Positions 22,084 to 33,851 of a stretch of 64,000 nucleotides of DNA are shown in pieces (position 1 is the stretch's first letter; each line of letters begins with the position of its first letter). The notes under the pieces were generated by a model that did not search any database, had not been told where the DNA came from, and saw only the letters and a list, made by a program, of their open reading frames with translations. The DNA lies in NCBI GenBank assembly GCA_963921795.1, contig OY997652.1, positions 63,034,109 to 63,098,108 on the forward strand. Reading direction: 5' to 3'. A program made the position numbers and the translations under genes. The DNA comes from Nannobrachium achirus. Its lineage: Eukaryota; Chordata; Actinopteri; Myctophiformes; Myctophidae.

Positions 22084-22712
22084 TGCGTGAGTGACTGTGT
22101 GTGTGCATGCGTGCTGTGTGTTGCACTGTGTGCTAAAATAACTAGTAACTATACAGCTCCTTGTGCGGGGAATAAGCACCCGAAACCGTAATAAAAATAA
22201 CCCAAAACCGGATAAAAAAACGTGAATTTTCGGCGTGCAGCCAAAGGCCGCACGCATGAACTCCTCCAGGCTCAGCTCCCCTTGGGATTTGGGAGTTCCA
22301 GCGCCCCTGTATACGTCTGCTGTTTTCACTACTTTTGTGTGACGGCCATGTCTGATGAAGCAGGGCTTTACTTCGTGAAAGAACGTACACATTTGAAACT
22401 TGGAGACACGAGGTTTCTGCCCGACAGTGACGATATGCAGTGTTGTGAATGTGAATTAAGGAATCGTGAAATGTTATTGTACACATTATTGAACGTGAAG
22501 GAAACTGCGCCCTGCTGTAGTTTTCATCTTGTAAGAACCAGAGTATACACGGTTATGCTTTTTACGGTGTAGAGATACTTGCGTTATGTGCCTCTTTTTA
22601 TGCGGAGTGATTCTATTTATTAATAATGCATTGACTGGGTTGGTTGCCATAATGTTTTTTTTTAAAAGACACCATCTGGTTGGCTCCGAGATAATTAAAA
22701 CAAGCTTGTTGC

Positions 22713-23320
22713 TTAACCCATTTAGGCCTAGAAATTATTGACTGCTTTAACCGGTGAAAAATAGCAGATATACAAGCTCACAGCGCGGCACCGAGTGCCG
22801 CGCTGCGAGCTTCTAGATCTGCTATTTTTGAAAAAAAAAGTAATGAAAATGTGTGCAAATCTTTGGAATATATGTATTTTCAAAGCGAACATTTGTAACT
22901 CAAATTTTGCTTCTGGGTGGTCCCTGGAACTAGATATTTTCAGATGCGGGTCCGTGGCCAAATAAATCTCATTTTGGGGGTCCTTCACATGAAAAGGTTT
23001 GAGCACCACTGACATAGTAGTCTCTCAAGGACAGACTAACTGAGCTCCAGTTAAGTGAAAAGGACCTTTTCTTTGACGATGGCTGGCCAGATTGCTGACA
23101 TAGAAACATAGGTTTTTTCCCAAAAATCTTAGAAGGATTCAAAAGACACTTATAGAATCGGGTCAAAATTCTAATTTTCACGATTTTTCAAAAATAGCAG
23201 ATCTACAAGCTCGCAGCGCGGCACTCGGTGCCGCGCTGTGAGCTTGTATATCTGCTATTTTTCAATAGTTAAAGCATAAAATAATGAAACACAAATTGTG
23301 TACCCGTTCTGAATGGGTTA
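22713..23320 (-). mobile_element. piggyBac-like MITE family A, copy 5
   Basis: This full-length copy runs from TTAACCCATTTAGGCC to GAATGGGTTAA, with TTAA at both edges. Palindromes are at about 22748-22830 and 23187-23260. It is very similar to 4689-5289 throughout. Confidence 0.85.
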
Positions 23321-23674
23321 ATAGAATCCAGCATAAAAAAACAATTAATGTACCACTCGCCTTCATGGTGTTTATCTGTCAGCACATTATAATATTATAT
23401 AAATATATTAATTATTATTATAACATTATAATCTGTCCACAACAGCATTCGATAAAATGATTGCAGGACGGCAAACCAGTGTTGATTTCGTTGAATAAAA
23501 CTATGATGAAAAATGAAAATGTTTGACCTTTTTTCACTGACGGGAACTAAATAAAACTAAAGAAAAACTAAGCAATGATGACTAAAACAAAGAATAAATA
23601 TATTCAGCAAATAAAAACTAGACTGTCAGGGAGGGACTAGTGGAGAAGAGATCCAGTAGAACTACTAGTAAGAC

Positions 23675-24681
23675 ACCTGAGGGTGACATGCGACCTCAGG
23701 GTGACATGCGACCTCGCCCTAAAGGGCGAGGTCGCGCCAATTCTTGGCCATCTGGCCAACCACAGCGTTTCTCTGAAGAATCTAGTTGTTGTCATTCTGG
23801 GGGGAGTTTGTTCATGTTTTTGTGAGGGTATCAACCCTAGGAGACACGGGGAGAACATGCAAACTCCACACAGAAAGGTCCTATCGCCCACACCCTAGTT
23901 GGGGTTGGCGATAGGGCCTTTCTGTGTGGAGTTTGCCTAAACATGGAGATGTGGTACAGAATGACATATGGGCATAAAAAGTATGTCATGTGACATCACT
24001 TCCTGTACAGACAGTCAGACAGACAGACAGCCATTGACTCCGGCCTAACAATGGCTACTGTCTATGACGGTAGTCCCATATGACATGATGGACTGGACTA
24101 TCTCCATATATAGTGTTCTCCACATCTCCATGTTTAGGCCAAACAGGTTTGCTCTATTTCTCCATAGGTCCAAATGCCCAACGTTGAGCTTGACAACGAA
24201 ACGTTCTTAACACAGCCGCCCCCATATTTACTATTATATGTTACTAAAATATGTTAAATTCTAAGAACGTTTCGAGTACCGGTTTGATACAAGAGCGAAT
24301 AAGCGCTACACTTCTGGAATCCTGTGCGTCGACTTAAAGTTTGATCCAGGCCTAATAACTTTATCTGGCCGCCCGTTGCCACCTCCTTGTTACATTTTCT
24401 TTTCTGAGACACATTGTACCTCATCCACCCTTTCTTCTCTCTCCTTTTGGTATCTTTATCCTCCTCCTCCTTTTTTCTTTTTTATTCTTCTCTTTTGTCT
24501 TTCTTAGTCTTGTGTATCCTTCTCTTTTTTTTGTCTTTCTTACTCTTGTGTAGCCGCCCCTTACAGGAAGTGATGTCACAACTCGCTGACATCACACTGA
24601 CATCACTTCCTGTACAGAAGGATTACAGAAGGTCACTCAAGCGACAAGGTTTTTCAGGGTAAATGCGACCTTCGGTCGCAA
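23675..24681. mobile_element. Insert in family B with TAAGAC duplication
   Basis: TAAGAC lies on both sides (23669-23674 and 24682-24687). The left end carries repeated GGTGACATGCGACCT words related to the family G tail at 33590-33650 and 60190-60233. The right end has a short hairpin (CGACCTTCGGTCG). A palindrome occupies 23859-23936. Superfamily unresolved. Confidence 0.5.
23859..23936. repeat. Palindrome with GCAAACTCCACACAG arms
   Basis: Arms of about 35 bases are near-complementary. The arm word (TGTGTGGAGTTTGCATGTTC in sense) is a common fish repeat motif, seen again near 55710. Confidence 0.85.
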
Positions 24682-25000
24682 TAAGACATTTTATGTTTGG
24701 TTGCACTCGGGTGTTTAGCTCTGAAAATAGTACATCAGCAAGCTCACAACATGTTGCCCTGCGACGCGCTGTGAGCTTGTAGATCAGCTATTTTTCAGAA
24801 AGCAACCAAGTGTAAAATCAAGCATTACTATGCCATCAAGGCCACACAAAATATATTTGTGTCTACAAAATCAACTGTAGATTTAGTTGACTAAAATGAT
24901 ATTTAGTCGACTGAAAATAGACTATGACTTCAAGATGACTAAAATCAACACTACCACTCAAGTGGCCATGAAAGGCCACGCACACGCACGCACACACACG

Positions 25001-25001
<1 letters not shown>

Positions 25002-25083
<82 letters not shown>
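25002..25083. repeat. (AC)n microsatellite
   Basis: About 40 AC repeats, immediately after the end of the family B copy. Confidence 0.98.
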
Positions 25084-25086
<3 letters not shown>

Positions 25087-25269
25087 CCTAAGACATGATA
25101 GCATTATTAGTGGCCAAGGCCACGAAGTGGCAAATGGCCACTCATTGATATTGGACTTCATCATGTTTTTCTTCCGCCACTTTTTCTCTAGCGGCTAGAC
25201 CGTGCAGTCGCTTTTTACGAAACTCGGCAGTATGGCAGAGGACTATGCCAAACGGCTAAAACGCGAAGC

Positions 25270-26110
25270 TCGCAACAATCGGCCAAAGGGTGGCGCTGTA
25301 GGAAGCCTTTGAAAATGCCAACTTTGAACAGGTGTAGCTCATGCCCTGTTTCAGGTACAGCAATGAAACCTGTATACACTTATGCGTCTCCTCATGCCGA
25401 ACAACTTTTACGCTCTGACTTTTGACCTTTGACCTTTACTTCTCCCACAATTTTGAATTATATGAAAAACAGTAAAAATGTATCTCCTCCTGGGATTTTC
25501 GCGTAACGTGCGCGAAACTTTTTTTACATGAACTTTGGACCAATACGGTCTGAGAACTTAGGCGGATTTTCTTTAAAGCGAAACATTATTTTTTAATAAT
25601 TCACTCAATGTTGCAGTTATATGCAAATTATTCTTCTGCCTCTAAATCATACATGCAAAGTGACACGTTCATGGCATTTGGCAAATATGTAGAGGATTAG
25701 TCCAAATATCACTGAAAGCAATCTTACTCCAATTGACCAAAGGGGGGCGCTATACGAAGCGTTTGAAAACTCAAACTTTAAAGGGGCATAAGTCATGCCT
25801 CGTTTCGTTTGAAGACATGCAACTTGCTTACACGCGTGCCTTGACTCAAGCTGAAGACATCTGTGTCTTTGTTAAGTAAGCTCCGCCCTTCGATTTTCCG
25901 CCTTTTGGAGCAGTTCGTAAAACACTTAAACCCGCTTTTATTCCGGAACTTTCGCGTCACGTGCACGGAACTTTTTTTACATGAACTTTGGACCAATATC
26001 TAAAGATCTGTCAGATCGGATTTTTTAAAAATTGAAACATGCTTTTTTAAATAATTCATCAATATTGCGGTTTTATGCAAATTATTCTTCTGCTTCTAAA
26101 ACAAACATTT
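25270..26110 (+). repeat. Dispersed repeat K, copy 1
   Basis: It contains two related subunits marked by GGCCAAAGGGTGGCGCTGTA and CCAAAGGGGGGCGCTATACG, each followed by an AACTTT…CATAAGTCATGCC or similar stretch. The same layout recurs at 28711-29796, and an inverted fragment is at 35520-35625. Confidence 0.75.
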
Positions 26111-26137
26111 AAAGTAATATTTTCTCACTGTGCAGAG

Positions 26138-26210
26138 CTGTGCATAGCTCACCTGGTAAGGCCTTTGTCTATCATTCCAGAAGTCCCCTGTTCAAGCCTT
26201 ACCTCATGCA
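26138..26210 (+). repeat. tRNA-like SINE head
   Basis: A box A-like word (TAGCTCACCTGGTAAGG) and a box B-like word (TGTTCAAGCCTTA) lie at tRNA spacing. Stem pairing is poor, so this is probably a SINE or tRNA relic rather than a tRNA gene. Confidence 0.4.
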
Positions 26211-26306
26211 TTTAAAATACATTTTACAACATTTTGCCGTGAAAACCCTGGTACTGCAACTGAACATGGCAACCCGACCAAACATGGCAACCTTCTTAAG
26301 CAAGGG

Positions 26307-26314
26307 TATAAATA
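26307..26314 (+). promoter_or_regulatory. Candidate TATA box
   Basis: The word TATAAATA sits about 30 bases before the presumed start of the spliced-looking unit at 26340-27415. Confidence 0.4.
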
Positions 26315-26339
26315 GTGGTTGAGTTGAGGCCACTCCCCC

Positions 26340-27415
26340 CCTCCCAGATTGTTTGGAAGCCGCATGGTGCTGGTGGTTGCTGCTACTCACTGCTACATTA
26401 TGCAGCAGCTGCAGGTCTGTACACTGTTCATTATTCCAACAACTATTCCAATTTCTAACAGTTTCATTCATTATACTTACCCATACTATAATTTGGCTTT
26501 TAGATTTACCTCACCTGAACATACCTACCTGATCCACTCGATACACTGGCTGTGTATGATGGAGGAACAATGTGTCACTTGGTAAGCTGACCATGTGCTC
26601 TGAAATGTTATGTTGTTTTTGGTTTTGGTATCTAAATGTTAAACGATTTCTTTTGGAATGTAATGCTTGTATGTTAGCTGCAACGTTGATTATTGAATTG
26701 ATGTATTTTGAGTTTAATGCCAATGCCTAGTTGGGGAGATTAATGGAATTATTTTGTTTCAAGCCTGTAGTGCAGCAGATTATTTGAATTTGTTGTTTTT
26801 CTATTCATTTGGCCTTTTTCTTTGATCCAGGCCAGGTTTATTGCCTAGAACTGAATCTGAAAGATAGCGAGCCTGCAGAAAGACTGACACAATCCTGTCT
26901 GACCTATGGTTATGGGTAGGAAAAAGCAGCCGCAGTGACACTCATTCCTAGTTTGATTTGATTTTGAAGTAATGACTTTGAGTTTCTTTATAAAGTAATG
27001 ATGTTTGAGTGCATTCATTTATTCATTTATTGTTTCAAACCATGCAGGGGAAGCTCAGCCTCACACCTGAAGCCCATCTGACAATCAGCTGACAATCAGT
27101 ACCAGCTCCCAGATTGCTTCATTGAAGCCAAAGAACGGCAGTGTAAGTTGGTTCATTATTCTGAACTGTGTGGAACGGGCAGATTGAACACCTCTTCTCT
27201 AACTTGTGGCTCAACTGTAATTATTCTGAAGCTCACCTCATTTCTCTCTCCCTCCCCCACCTAGGCTGGCTGGGTTCCAACACCCCCCAATTGGAATCCA
27301 TAGTCTGCTCTGCCCACAGGACGGCAGCCCCATGTGAGCGCCTAAAGTTCCAAGTTTTGACCCCCAGCCGCCTTCCCCTCAACGTTTTTCAATAAAAACA
27401 ATTTAAGTTTAGTTA
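26340..27415 (+). ncRNA. Candidate five-exon transcript in lamc3 intron
   Basis: After the TATA word, consensus splice sites delimit exons of about 26340-26414 (donor CAG/GTCTGT), 26504-26581 (acceptor TTTTAG, donor GTAAGC), 26831-26915 (acceptor GATCCAG, donor GTAGG), 27048-27142 (acceptor CATGCAG, donor GTAAGT) and 27265 onward (long pyrimidine tract, CCACCTAG). AATAAA follows at 27391-27396. An ATG in strong context (GCCGCATGG) at 26363 opens a frame with no recognisable domain, so a long non-coding RNA is the safer reading. It runs antisense to lamc3 inside intron 3. The order TATA, splice sites, poly-A signal is suggestive; each site alone is weak evidence. Confidence 0.35.
27391..27396 (+). 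other. Poly-A signal AATAAA
   Basis: This would be the 3'-end signal of the candidate transcript beginning at 26340. Confidence 0.4.
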
Positions 27416-27558
27416 AGTCTGACTCTGCTAGCCACTTACAGAAAATAATGCTGCCAAATATTTTGCAATTGCAAATCCTTTGTGTAAATAAACTGAAATT
27501 CATACTATTGCATGACTATTTCTTTATCATGTTTCACAAGCATCTGGGTCTACAATGC

Positions 27559-27770
27559 CAGGGGTGTAAAAGTAACTGAGTACATTTACTCAAATACTAT
27601 CCTTAGTATAATTTTGAGGTATTTTATACTTCACTTGTATAGTCTTACTTCTAGGCTACTCCAGTAAATGCTCATGCGTTGCATTGCATTGTGAGCTTGT
27701 AGATCTGCTATTTTCAAAAAATGTCAAGTTGATGCCAATACCTTTGTACTTTTATTCAGTATTACTATTT
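27559..27770 (+). repeat. hAT family D, partial copy
   Basis: It begins CCAGGGGTGTAAAAGTAAC and carries half of a P palindrome at 27690-27716. The right end is missing. Confidence 0.65.
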
Positions 27771-28149
27771 ATCTCTATATATTCATGTTATTCCTGGCAC
27801 CGCCCCTGTTATCCTGTTCATATCCTGAAAGAGGCGGGGGCTGAAAAAGCTGTCCTGAAAAACATCATTTGATTTCCTGTTGTCCTTGCATTAAAGTGTC
27901 AGTAGTTGGCGTTCTGGGCTCTGAATGTACCTGGGTTGCCATGTCTGCTTATAAGCAATTTGTGTCTCGTTAAGATTTTTATTTATCCAGCCCCCACCAT
28001 GCAGTTGTACAGTGAAACCCAAAATTCTAAAATGGCAAAAATAAACTTTGCCAAAAATCTAAAAATAGAGAACTCGGGAACGGGAACAAAAGGCAAAACT
28101 CAAGAAAAAGGCAAAAATAACAAACACTGCACTAGGCTATGGGGCCCTT

Positions 28150-28600
28150 GCAACTCTCACTGAGATTTGTTCATCTCGCTCTGCAGCTATAGACAGAAAA
28201 TCACACAAATCAGTACACAGTATCTCTACAGTGATGTGATCATGACGGATTTGTCCGATATCATATTCTATCTAATTGGCTAAAATTGAATTCCAAGGTT
28301 TGCAGGATTGCTCCTTTTTGAACAAATTGTCTCAAACGCAGCCTGCTATGTGTGTGAGATTTTGCACACACATTCCCACTAGGCCAAGGAACAGATGCCA
28401 CCCTTCTCACATTGGCCTGTTATAGAGTCACCAGTGGGCCAAAAAAAACACCTGACCTGTTCGGAAGAACACTGCTTCTAGTTGTGGGCTCGCCTGGAAG
28501 GCGAGCACACGTATGTTATCTTCATTATTGTGGGCTCGCCAGTACCTGGCGAGCACACTTTAGATGTTGTCATTATTTATTTATTTATTTATCTAGTAAG
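28150..28600. repeat. Fragment of repeat L with hairpins
   Basis: The words CCAAGGAACAGATGCCA and CTCACATTGGCCTGTTATAG match the element at 29797. A hairpin (GGCTCGCCTGGAAGGCGAGC) is followed by a diverged repeat of itself near 28535. Confidence 0.6.
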
Positions 28601-28710
28601 TAGACGGGATTTTCGGTTCCTTTCTACTCCTACATACTTAGTGAGAAAATGAAAATAAAAATATCAATGTGTTCAGCTTACAGTGGGGAAGTGTGCTATT
28701 ACTTTTTACA

Positions 28711-29796
28711 GCAATCGGCCAAATGGTGGCGCTGTAGGAAGCCTTCGAAAGTACGATCTTTGAACAGGTATAGCTCATGCTGTGTTATACATACAGCCAT
28801 GAAACCTGTATACACGTATGCGTCTCCTCATGCCGAACAACTTTTACCCTCTGACTTTTGACCTCTGACCTTTAGGTCTCCCACAATTTTGAATTATATG
28901 AAATACAGTAAAAATCTATCTCCTCCTGGGATTTTTGAGTTAAGCGCACAAAACTTTTTTCACATGGACTTTGGACCAATACCTATACAGTCTATGTGGT
29001 GAGAAGTTTGTACGTTAAACCATTAATTTTTAATAATTCAATTCATATTGCGGTTTTATGCAAATTATTATTCTGCCTCTAAATCAAACATGCAAAGTGT
29101 TACTTTCATGGCATTTGGCAAACATGTAGAGGGTTAGTCCAAATATCCCTGAAACCAATCTTATTCCAATTGGCCAAAGGGGGGCGCTATACGAAGCGTT
29201 TGAAAATTCAAACTTCAAACGGACATAAGTCTTGACTCGTTTCGTTTGAAGACATGCAACTTGTTACACGCGTGCTTTGACTCAAGCGGAAGACATCTGT
29301 GTCGTTGTTAAGTAAGCTCCGCCCTTCGATTTTCCGCCATTTTGAGCAGTTTGTAAAACGCGTAAACCCGCTTTTATTCTGGAATTTTCGCGTCACGTGC
29401 ACAAAACTTTTTTTTACGTGAACTTTGGACCGATATCTAAAGATCTGTCAGATCGGATTTCTTTAACATTGAAACATGCTTTTTTAAATAATTCAAACAA
29501 TATTGCATTTTTATGCAAATTATTCTTCTGCCTCTAAAACATACATGCAAAGTCACATTTTCATGACAAAATAGTGTAGAGGGTTAGTTCAAATATCACT
29601 GAAACCAATCTTACCCCAAATGGCCAAAGGGGGGCGCTATATAATTTTGAGCAGTTTGTAAAACGCTTAAACCTGTTTTTATTCTAGGATTTTTTTTGCA
29701 ATTTGCATGAAACATTCTACACGCAATCTAAGGACCTTTATCTAACATGCCTATGAAGTGCACACAAAAAAATTATAAAATAATAATAATAAATAT
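28711..29796 (+). repeat. Dispersed repeat K, copy 2
   Basis: This copy matches 25270-26110 over nearly its whole length, with a third GGGGGGCGCTAT subunit added near 29625. Confidence 0.75.
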
Positions 29797-31593
29797 AGCT
29801 GCAAGCAGCGATAAAGTGTCCAAAGCCAAAAACACCTCAAATCATGAACACAGCCTGGGATGTGCGTGAAATCTTGCAAGCACATTCCCGATAGGTCAAG
29901 GAACAGATACCAACCTTCTCACATTGGCCTGTTATAGCGCCACCAGCGGGTCCACTTTTGCATAACACATTTTTGGAACAAAATGGACCAATCTTTGATG
30001 TCAGTAACGTCAAAGAGAGCACTGCCTGCGATCTTGACATTTTGTGCTTTTATAGCCATTGTTTTCTGGCTTGAAGCGAGCCCACAATTGTTTCGAAGGA
30101 ACAATATTTTTCTAGTTTATAGTCAGTCAGTATCTCCTCAAAACTTTGGCGCGATTCATCTCTTAAACGCTTACACCTTTCAACACCATTCAAATTTTTA
30201 TGTGTTCAGCTTACTGAGGACACGTGTGCTTGTATTTTTGGTTTTGAAATGTTTTGTAGTATAAATATAAAAAAATAAAAATGTTTAACTTTAAGCACCC
30301 AATGCATTTCCAATGGGTCCCCAGAGTGGAGAGAAGGATAATAGACCCATGTTTATGTTAAGGCGCTGTGGCTGCAGTGTTCACACTTCAGATATGCTAT
30401 CTATATCATTGCGTTCACACAGGTCTGCTCTCTGATTTGATCCAAATGTCTAAGCTGTGTGATGTATAAAACTATAGTTATAGTTAAAACTATAAATAAA
30501 TGTCCCTCTCCACTCTACTGATTACACAGCTGTGATCAAGAATCAAGTCCGGGCGATGGGATGTAAATCCCATAGCCATATATCCTAGAGCCCGCAGGGA
30601 CAGTCAGCCATATTAGTGGTTGTTGTTGGTTGTCAGGGAGATATCAAAACCAATGCATTTCCAAGTCAGATCCACAAACACAATAAAAGCCATGCTCCAC
30701 TCCTCAGTCTGGAGTGGCCACATAGAAGAACGCCTTGGTTATAGACATAGTGGAGGACATATGTGATCTGGGATTGTTAGCCTACAGTATATGCACTCAA
30801 TATACTCCACTACAGTTGGAGTCCATTTGACAGTTGCTGGTTCCCAAACACAGAATCAAAAATGTAGATCTAGAACACATATAATATGTACAGTACAGTA
30901 AGGTTCAGTAGAGTACAGTAAAAGTACAGTAAGGTTCAGTAGAGTACAGTAAAGTACAGTAAGGTACAGAAAGGTACAGTACAGAAAGGTACAGTAGAGT
31001 ACAGTACAGTAAGGTACAGTAAAGTACAATACAGTACAGTAAGGTACAGTAGAGTACAGTAAAGTACAATAAAGTACAGTAAAGTAGAATAAAGTACAGT
31101 AAGGTACAGTGGAGTACAGTAAAGTACAGTAGAGTACAGTAAAGTACAGTATAGTAAGGTACAGTAGAGTACAGTACAGTAAGGTACAGTACAGTAAGGT
31201 ACAGTAGAGTACAGTATAGTATAGTACAGTAAGGTACAGTACAGTACAGTAAGGTACAGTAGAGTACAGTACAGTAAGGTACAGTAGAGTACAGTAAAGT
31301 ACAGTAAGTTACAGTAGAATACAGTAAAGTACAGTACAGTAGAGTACAGTAAAGTACAGTAAGTTACAGTACAGTACAGTACAGTACAGTACAGTAAGGT
31401 GCAGTACAGTATAGTAAGGTACAGTACAATACTGTAAGGTACTGTACCTTACAGTACCTTAAAGTATCCTATTTGTTGGGTTGGAACCGAGCCCACACTG
31501 TTTCGAAGGAACAGTATTTCTAGTTTGTCTTTGATGTCTTCTTTGCTTTCCCTTGATGCTTTTGCCTTGGCCACTTTATCGCTGCTTGCAGCT
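29797..31593. mobile_element. Repeat L with inverted AGCTGCAAGCAGCG ends
   Basis: Left terminus AGCTGCAAGCAGCGATAAAG and its complement at the right edge form inverted repeats of at least 25 bases. The interior holds a GTACAGT minisatellite and two copies of GTTTCGAAGGAACA (about 30090 and 31500). No protein is recognised. It may be one end-to-end element or two facing fragments. Confidence 0.55.
30886..31470. repeat. GTACAGTA minisatellite
   Basis: About 580 bases built from permutations of GTACAGTA(A/G)(A/G). Many units read AAGGTACAGTAGAGTACAGT. The array is strand-biased toward purines plus T. Confidence 0.95.
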
Positions 31594-31698
31594 ATATTTA
31601 TATTTGATATTATCTTCCTCAAAAATAGTTGTTCTACTGTCCATGGTTACTCAATATATCATTGCTTATCTCCATCAGGAGAACATGTGTTCGGCCTT

Positions 31699-31700
<2 letters not shown>

Positions 31701-31789
<89 letters not shown>

Positions 31790-31872
31790 ATACGTGCGTG
31801 CGTGCGTGCGTGCGTGCGTGCGTGTGTGTGTGCGTGCGTGCGTGCGTGTGTGCGTGCGTGCGTGCACGCGTT
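31701..31872. repeat. (GT)n then (CGTG)n microsatellite
   Basis: About 44 GT repeats are followed by CGTG/CGTGTG repeats. Long open frames here are repeat artefacts. Confidence 0.97.
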
Positions 31873-31929
31873 CGCGTGTGCATGCGTGCGTGTGTGTTCC
31901 AGCAACTAATCTCACATATAATAGCGGTT

Positions 31930-32300
31930 CATTCTTGAGCATGCTGACAGTAGGCCAAGGATGGCAATTCTCAAATGTTTGTGGAAATCAATTGACAACT
32001 GTGACATTTTTTGGGGAATTAATAATCGCGCAGCAATCATCCCTTCAGGGGATACCAGGCTGTGGACTGGAACGAGCGTATATCAGAGACATGCACGTTG
32101 AGAGTGCTAGTTTCAATTAGATTCACATTAAATTATTATTTTATGAACATGACAACATAACCCAAACCCCCAAATTACCAGCCTTAAATGACGTCTCAAG
32201 TTCAACTTAGTCCAAGCTGTATTAAGCTTATAGGCAGACAATGATGTGTAAATAGATATTTATAAATTGTATAACTTCATGGGAACCTTAAACACCTCAT
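31930..32300. other. Intronic DNA, no gene seen
   Basis: No exon or repeat family recognised. Confidence 0.45.
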
Positions 32301-32309
32301 ACCGGTATG

Positions 32310-32445
32310 TGCTATAGCAGTGGTTATCAACCTTTTCAGTTTGTGTCCCCCAAAATAATCATATTTGAAGATTGGATGGGGTTGGTTTCCACAGATAGAT
32401 ATTGTGAAAATAGTAGCAGATCTACAAGCTCATAACACGGCTTAT
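32310..32445 (+). repeat. hAT-like fragment with P arm
   Basis: It starts GCAGTGGTTATCAACC; one P-palindrome arm lies at 32407-32440. Confidence 0.5.
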
Positions 32446-32467
32446 GGAGTATTATAACTTCATCTAA

Positions 32468-32570
32468 AGCAGTGGTTTTCAAAACCAGTGGTCCGGTGAC
32501 CACCAGACAGTGGTCCTTGAGGGGGTTCCAGGTGGTCCCCAGCTAAGTGTTGGAGAGTTGGTAACCTAAT
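32468..32570 (+). repeat. hAT-like fragment CAGTGGTTTTCAAAA
   Basis: A terminal motif and the short inverted word ACCAGTGGTC…GACCACCAG are seen; no right end found. Confidence 0.45.
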
Positions 32571-32579
32571 GGACCCTTA

Positions 32580-33090
32580 TAGATCTTTAACATCTTGAGT
32601 GTGTACAATGAAACCAAATGGATAAGGGACCATTTGGTTAAATGTTACGCTCTCAAGAGTAAAATTATTGTTAAACAGCTGCATCACGTAATTAAGAATT
32701 GTTATTTTGATCAACGTTGGGCTGTTATCTCTCCTATGGCACCATGTCAATACAGCATGGACTTGTGGACCAAATCGTATCCAAGAAAAAAGGGGGTTCC
32801 AGACGGTACGCGGTCACCACCTCCTAGTAATTCATTTTCAATGGGAGGCGGGTGGCTATTTTGGCCGCACAGAGAATTTTTGAGGCCCGCGTGCTCGTTT
32901 GTGCATGCGCACGCGGGCAACGAGAGATGGATTGTGTTCATCTTTGTGAAATACCGCGTGGCGTTTACTCACTGAGCGAGTGTGTTCGTGTCTCACCGCG
33001 GCACAGCCGCCGCTGATCCTAGCGGGATACTGACAAGGCGTGGTCTATGGGTTTGCTGCTCTGACATCACGCTTTGACATCACTGTGATG
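32580..33090. other. Intronic DNA, no gene seen
   Basis: GC rises after 32860. The open frames have no recognisable motif. Confidence 0.45.
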
Positions 33091-33101
33091 TCATATGGGA
33101 A

Positions 33102-33478
33102 CCACTCTAACAGAATCCCTTTTATGCCCATATATGGAGATCCCTGATGTCATCAATATTAAGCCCATATCTAACAGGACTTCATATGGGAATGCCCATA
33201 TATGGAGGAAGACAGCCCATATCTGTGTGGCTGGTTCAGACAAGGATCGCCATGTATAGGCATAAAAGCGATTGAATGTTGTGATGTCATGGAAACCACT
33301 ATACAGAATCTCTTTTATTCCCATATATGGAGATCCCTGATGTCATCAATATTAAGCCCATATCTAACAGGACTTCATAATGGGAATGCCCATATATGGA
33401 GGAAGACAGCCCATATCTGTGTGGCTGGTTCAGACAAGGATCTCCGTGTATGGGCATAAAAGGGATTGTATGTATGAT
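33102..33478. repeat. 193-bp tandem duplication
   Basis: Two similar units starting CAGAATC(C/T)CTTTTAT lie at 33111 and 33304. Each contains the word GCCCATATCTGTGTGGCTGG. A family G tail (GTCGCCCTGAGGCGTCTTAC) follows at 33628-33647. Confidence 0.9.
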
Positions 33479-33684
33479 GTCAGATGTGATAGATGTCATA
33501 GGATGTTTGGGGTCTCACAGCATATCTCCATGGATCTCCATAAATGGGTAACTGGTCCGATATACATCACTGGTCCGATGGCCAAGACATGGCGCGACCT
33601 CGTCCTTTAGGGTGAGGTTGCTTGTCGCCCTGAGGCGTCTTACTAGTCTAATTGCATGTGTGACATGATGGGTCGTATACTCAC

Positions 33685-33851
33685 TCAGACATTCGTTGGC
33701 CGAGTCCCCGTTGGCCCTGGCCCACGGCCGGTCCTGGTAGAAGGGCTGACACGTCTGGCAGTCCACCCCCGCCGTGTGATGCTGGCAGACACACACCAGG
33801 GCCCCGTCGTCCCCTTCCACGCACTCGCTGGCGTGGCCGTTGCACTTACAC
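33685..33851 (-). CDS. lamc3: Laminin gamma-3, exon 3 (EGF module 1)
   Basis: The acceptor (GATTCCTCCAG) precedes 33851 and the donor (GTGAGT) follows 33685. The exon is 167 bases and enters in phase 2, giving the R of [13 protein letters not shown] at the junction. The peptide continues [40 protein letters not shown] and ANECL, a laminin EGF module with all expected cysteines. [10 protein letters not shown] and (F/Y)QDRPWARA are hallmarks of the first EGF module of gamma chains, and FQDRPWAR is the LAMC3-like form. No stop or frame change is seen. The exon leaves in phase 1, matching exon 4. A hAT family B element starts only about 20 bases upstream of the acceptor. Confidence 0.93.

Larger units (their letters stand above)
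20763..22309. mobile_element. hAT element inside the family C palindrome
   Basis: Inverted termini CAGGGGCGCTG are flanked by the perfect octamer TATACGTC at 20755-20762 and 22310-22317. The element is 1547 bases long, of which 995 belong to another hAT inserted in it. No transposase is seen. Confidence 0.9.
20654..22436. repeat. Foldback family C, copy 2, split by insertion
   Basis: The left half (20654-20762) ends in the first arm of the P palindrome, and the right half (22310-22436) resumes within the second arm and ends at CGACAGTGACGATA. The 1547 bases between are a hAT insertion. Confidence 0.8.
23477..24957. mobile_element. hAT family B, copy 2, split by a 1-kb insert
   Basis: It begins CAGTGTTGATTTCGTTG; the second half resumes at 24688 with ATTTTATGTTTGGTTGC and holds a diverged P palindrome (about 24722-24797). 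Confidence 0.7.

Noticed and set aside
22222-22572. 116-codon open frame
   Set aside because: It runs across the right end of a hAT and into the right half of foldback family C; no domain.
23675-24681. Helitron
   Set aside because: On the minus strand the block ends near CTAGT with GC-rich hairpins nearby, but the TAAGAC duplication and the absence of a clear TC start argue against it; CTAGT also belongs to the carrier element.
30886-31470. CRISPR-like array of short repeats
   Set aside because: Units are contiguous permutations of one short motif with no unique spacers, and the DNA is from a vertebrate.
31525-32120. Long open frames of Val/Cys or His/Thr repeats
   Set aside because: They are translations of the GT/AC microsatellite. 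The same applies to open frames at 9220-9622, 14562-14832, 21934-22191, 24863-25198, 36892-37219, 42445-42778 and 56225-56862.
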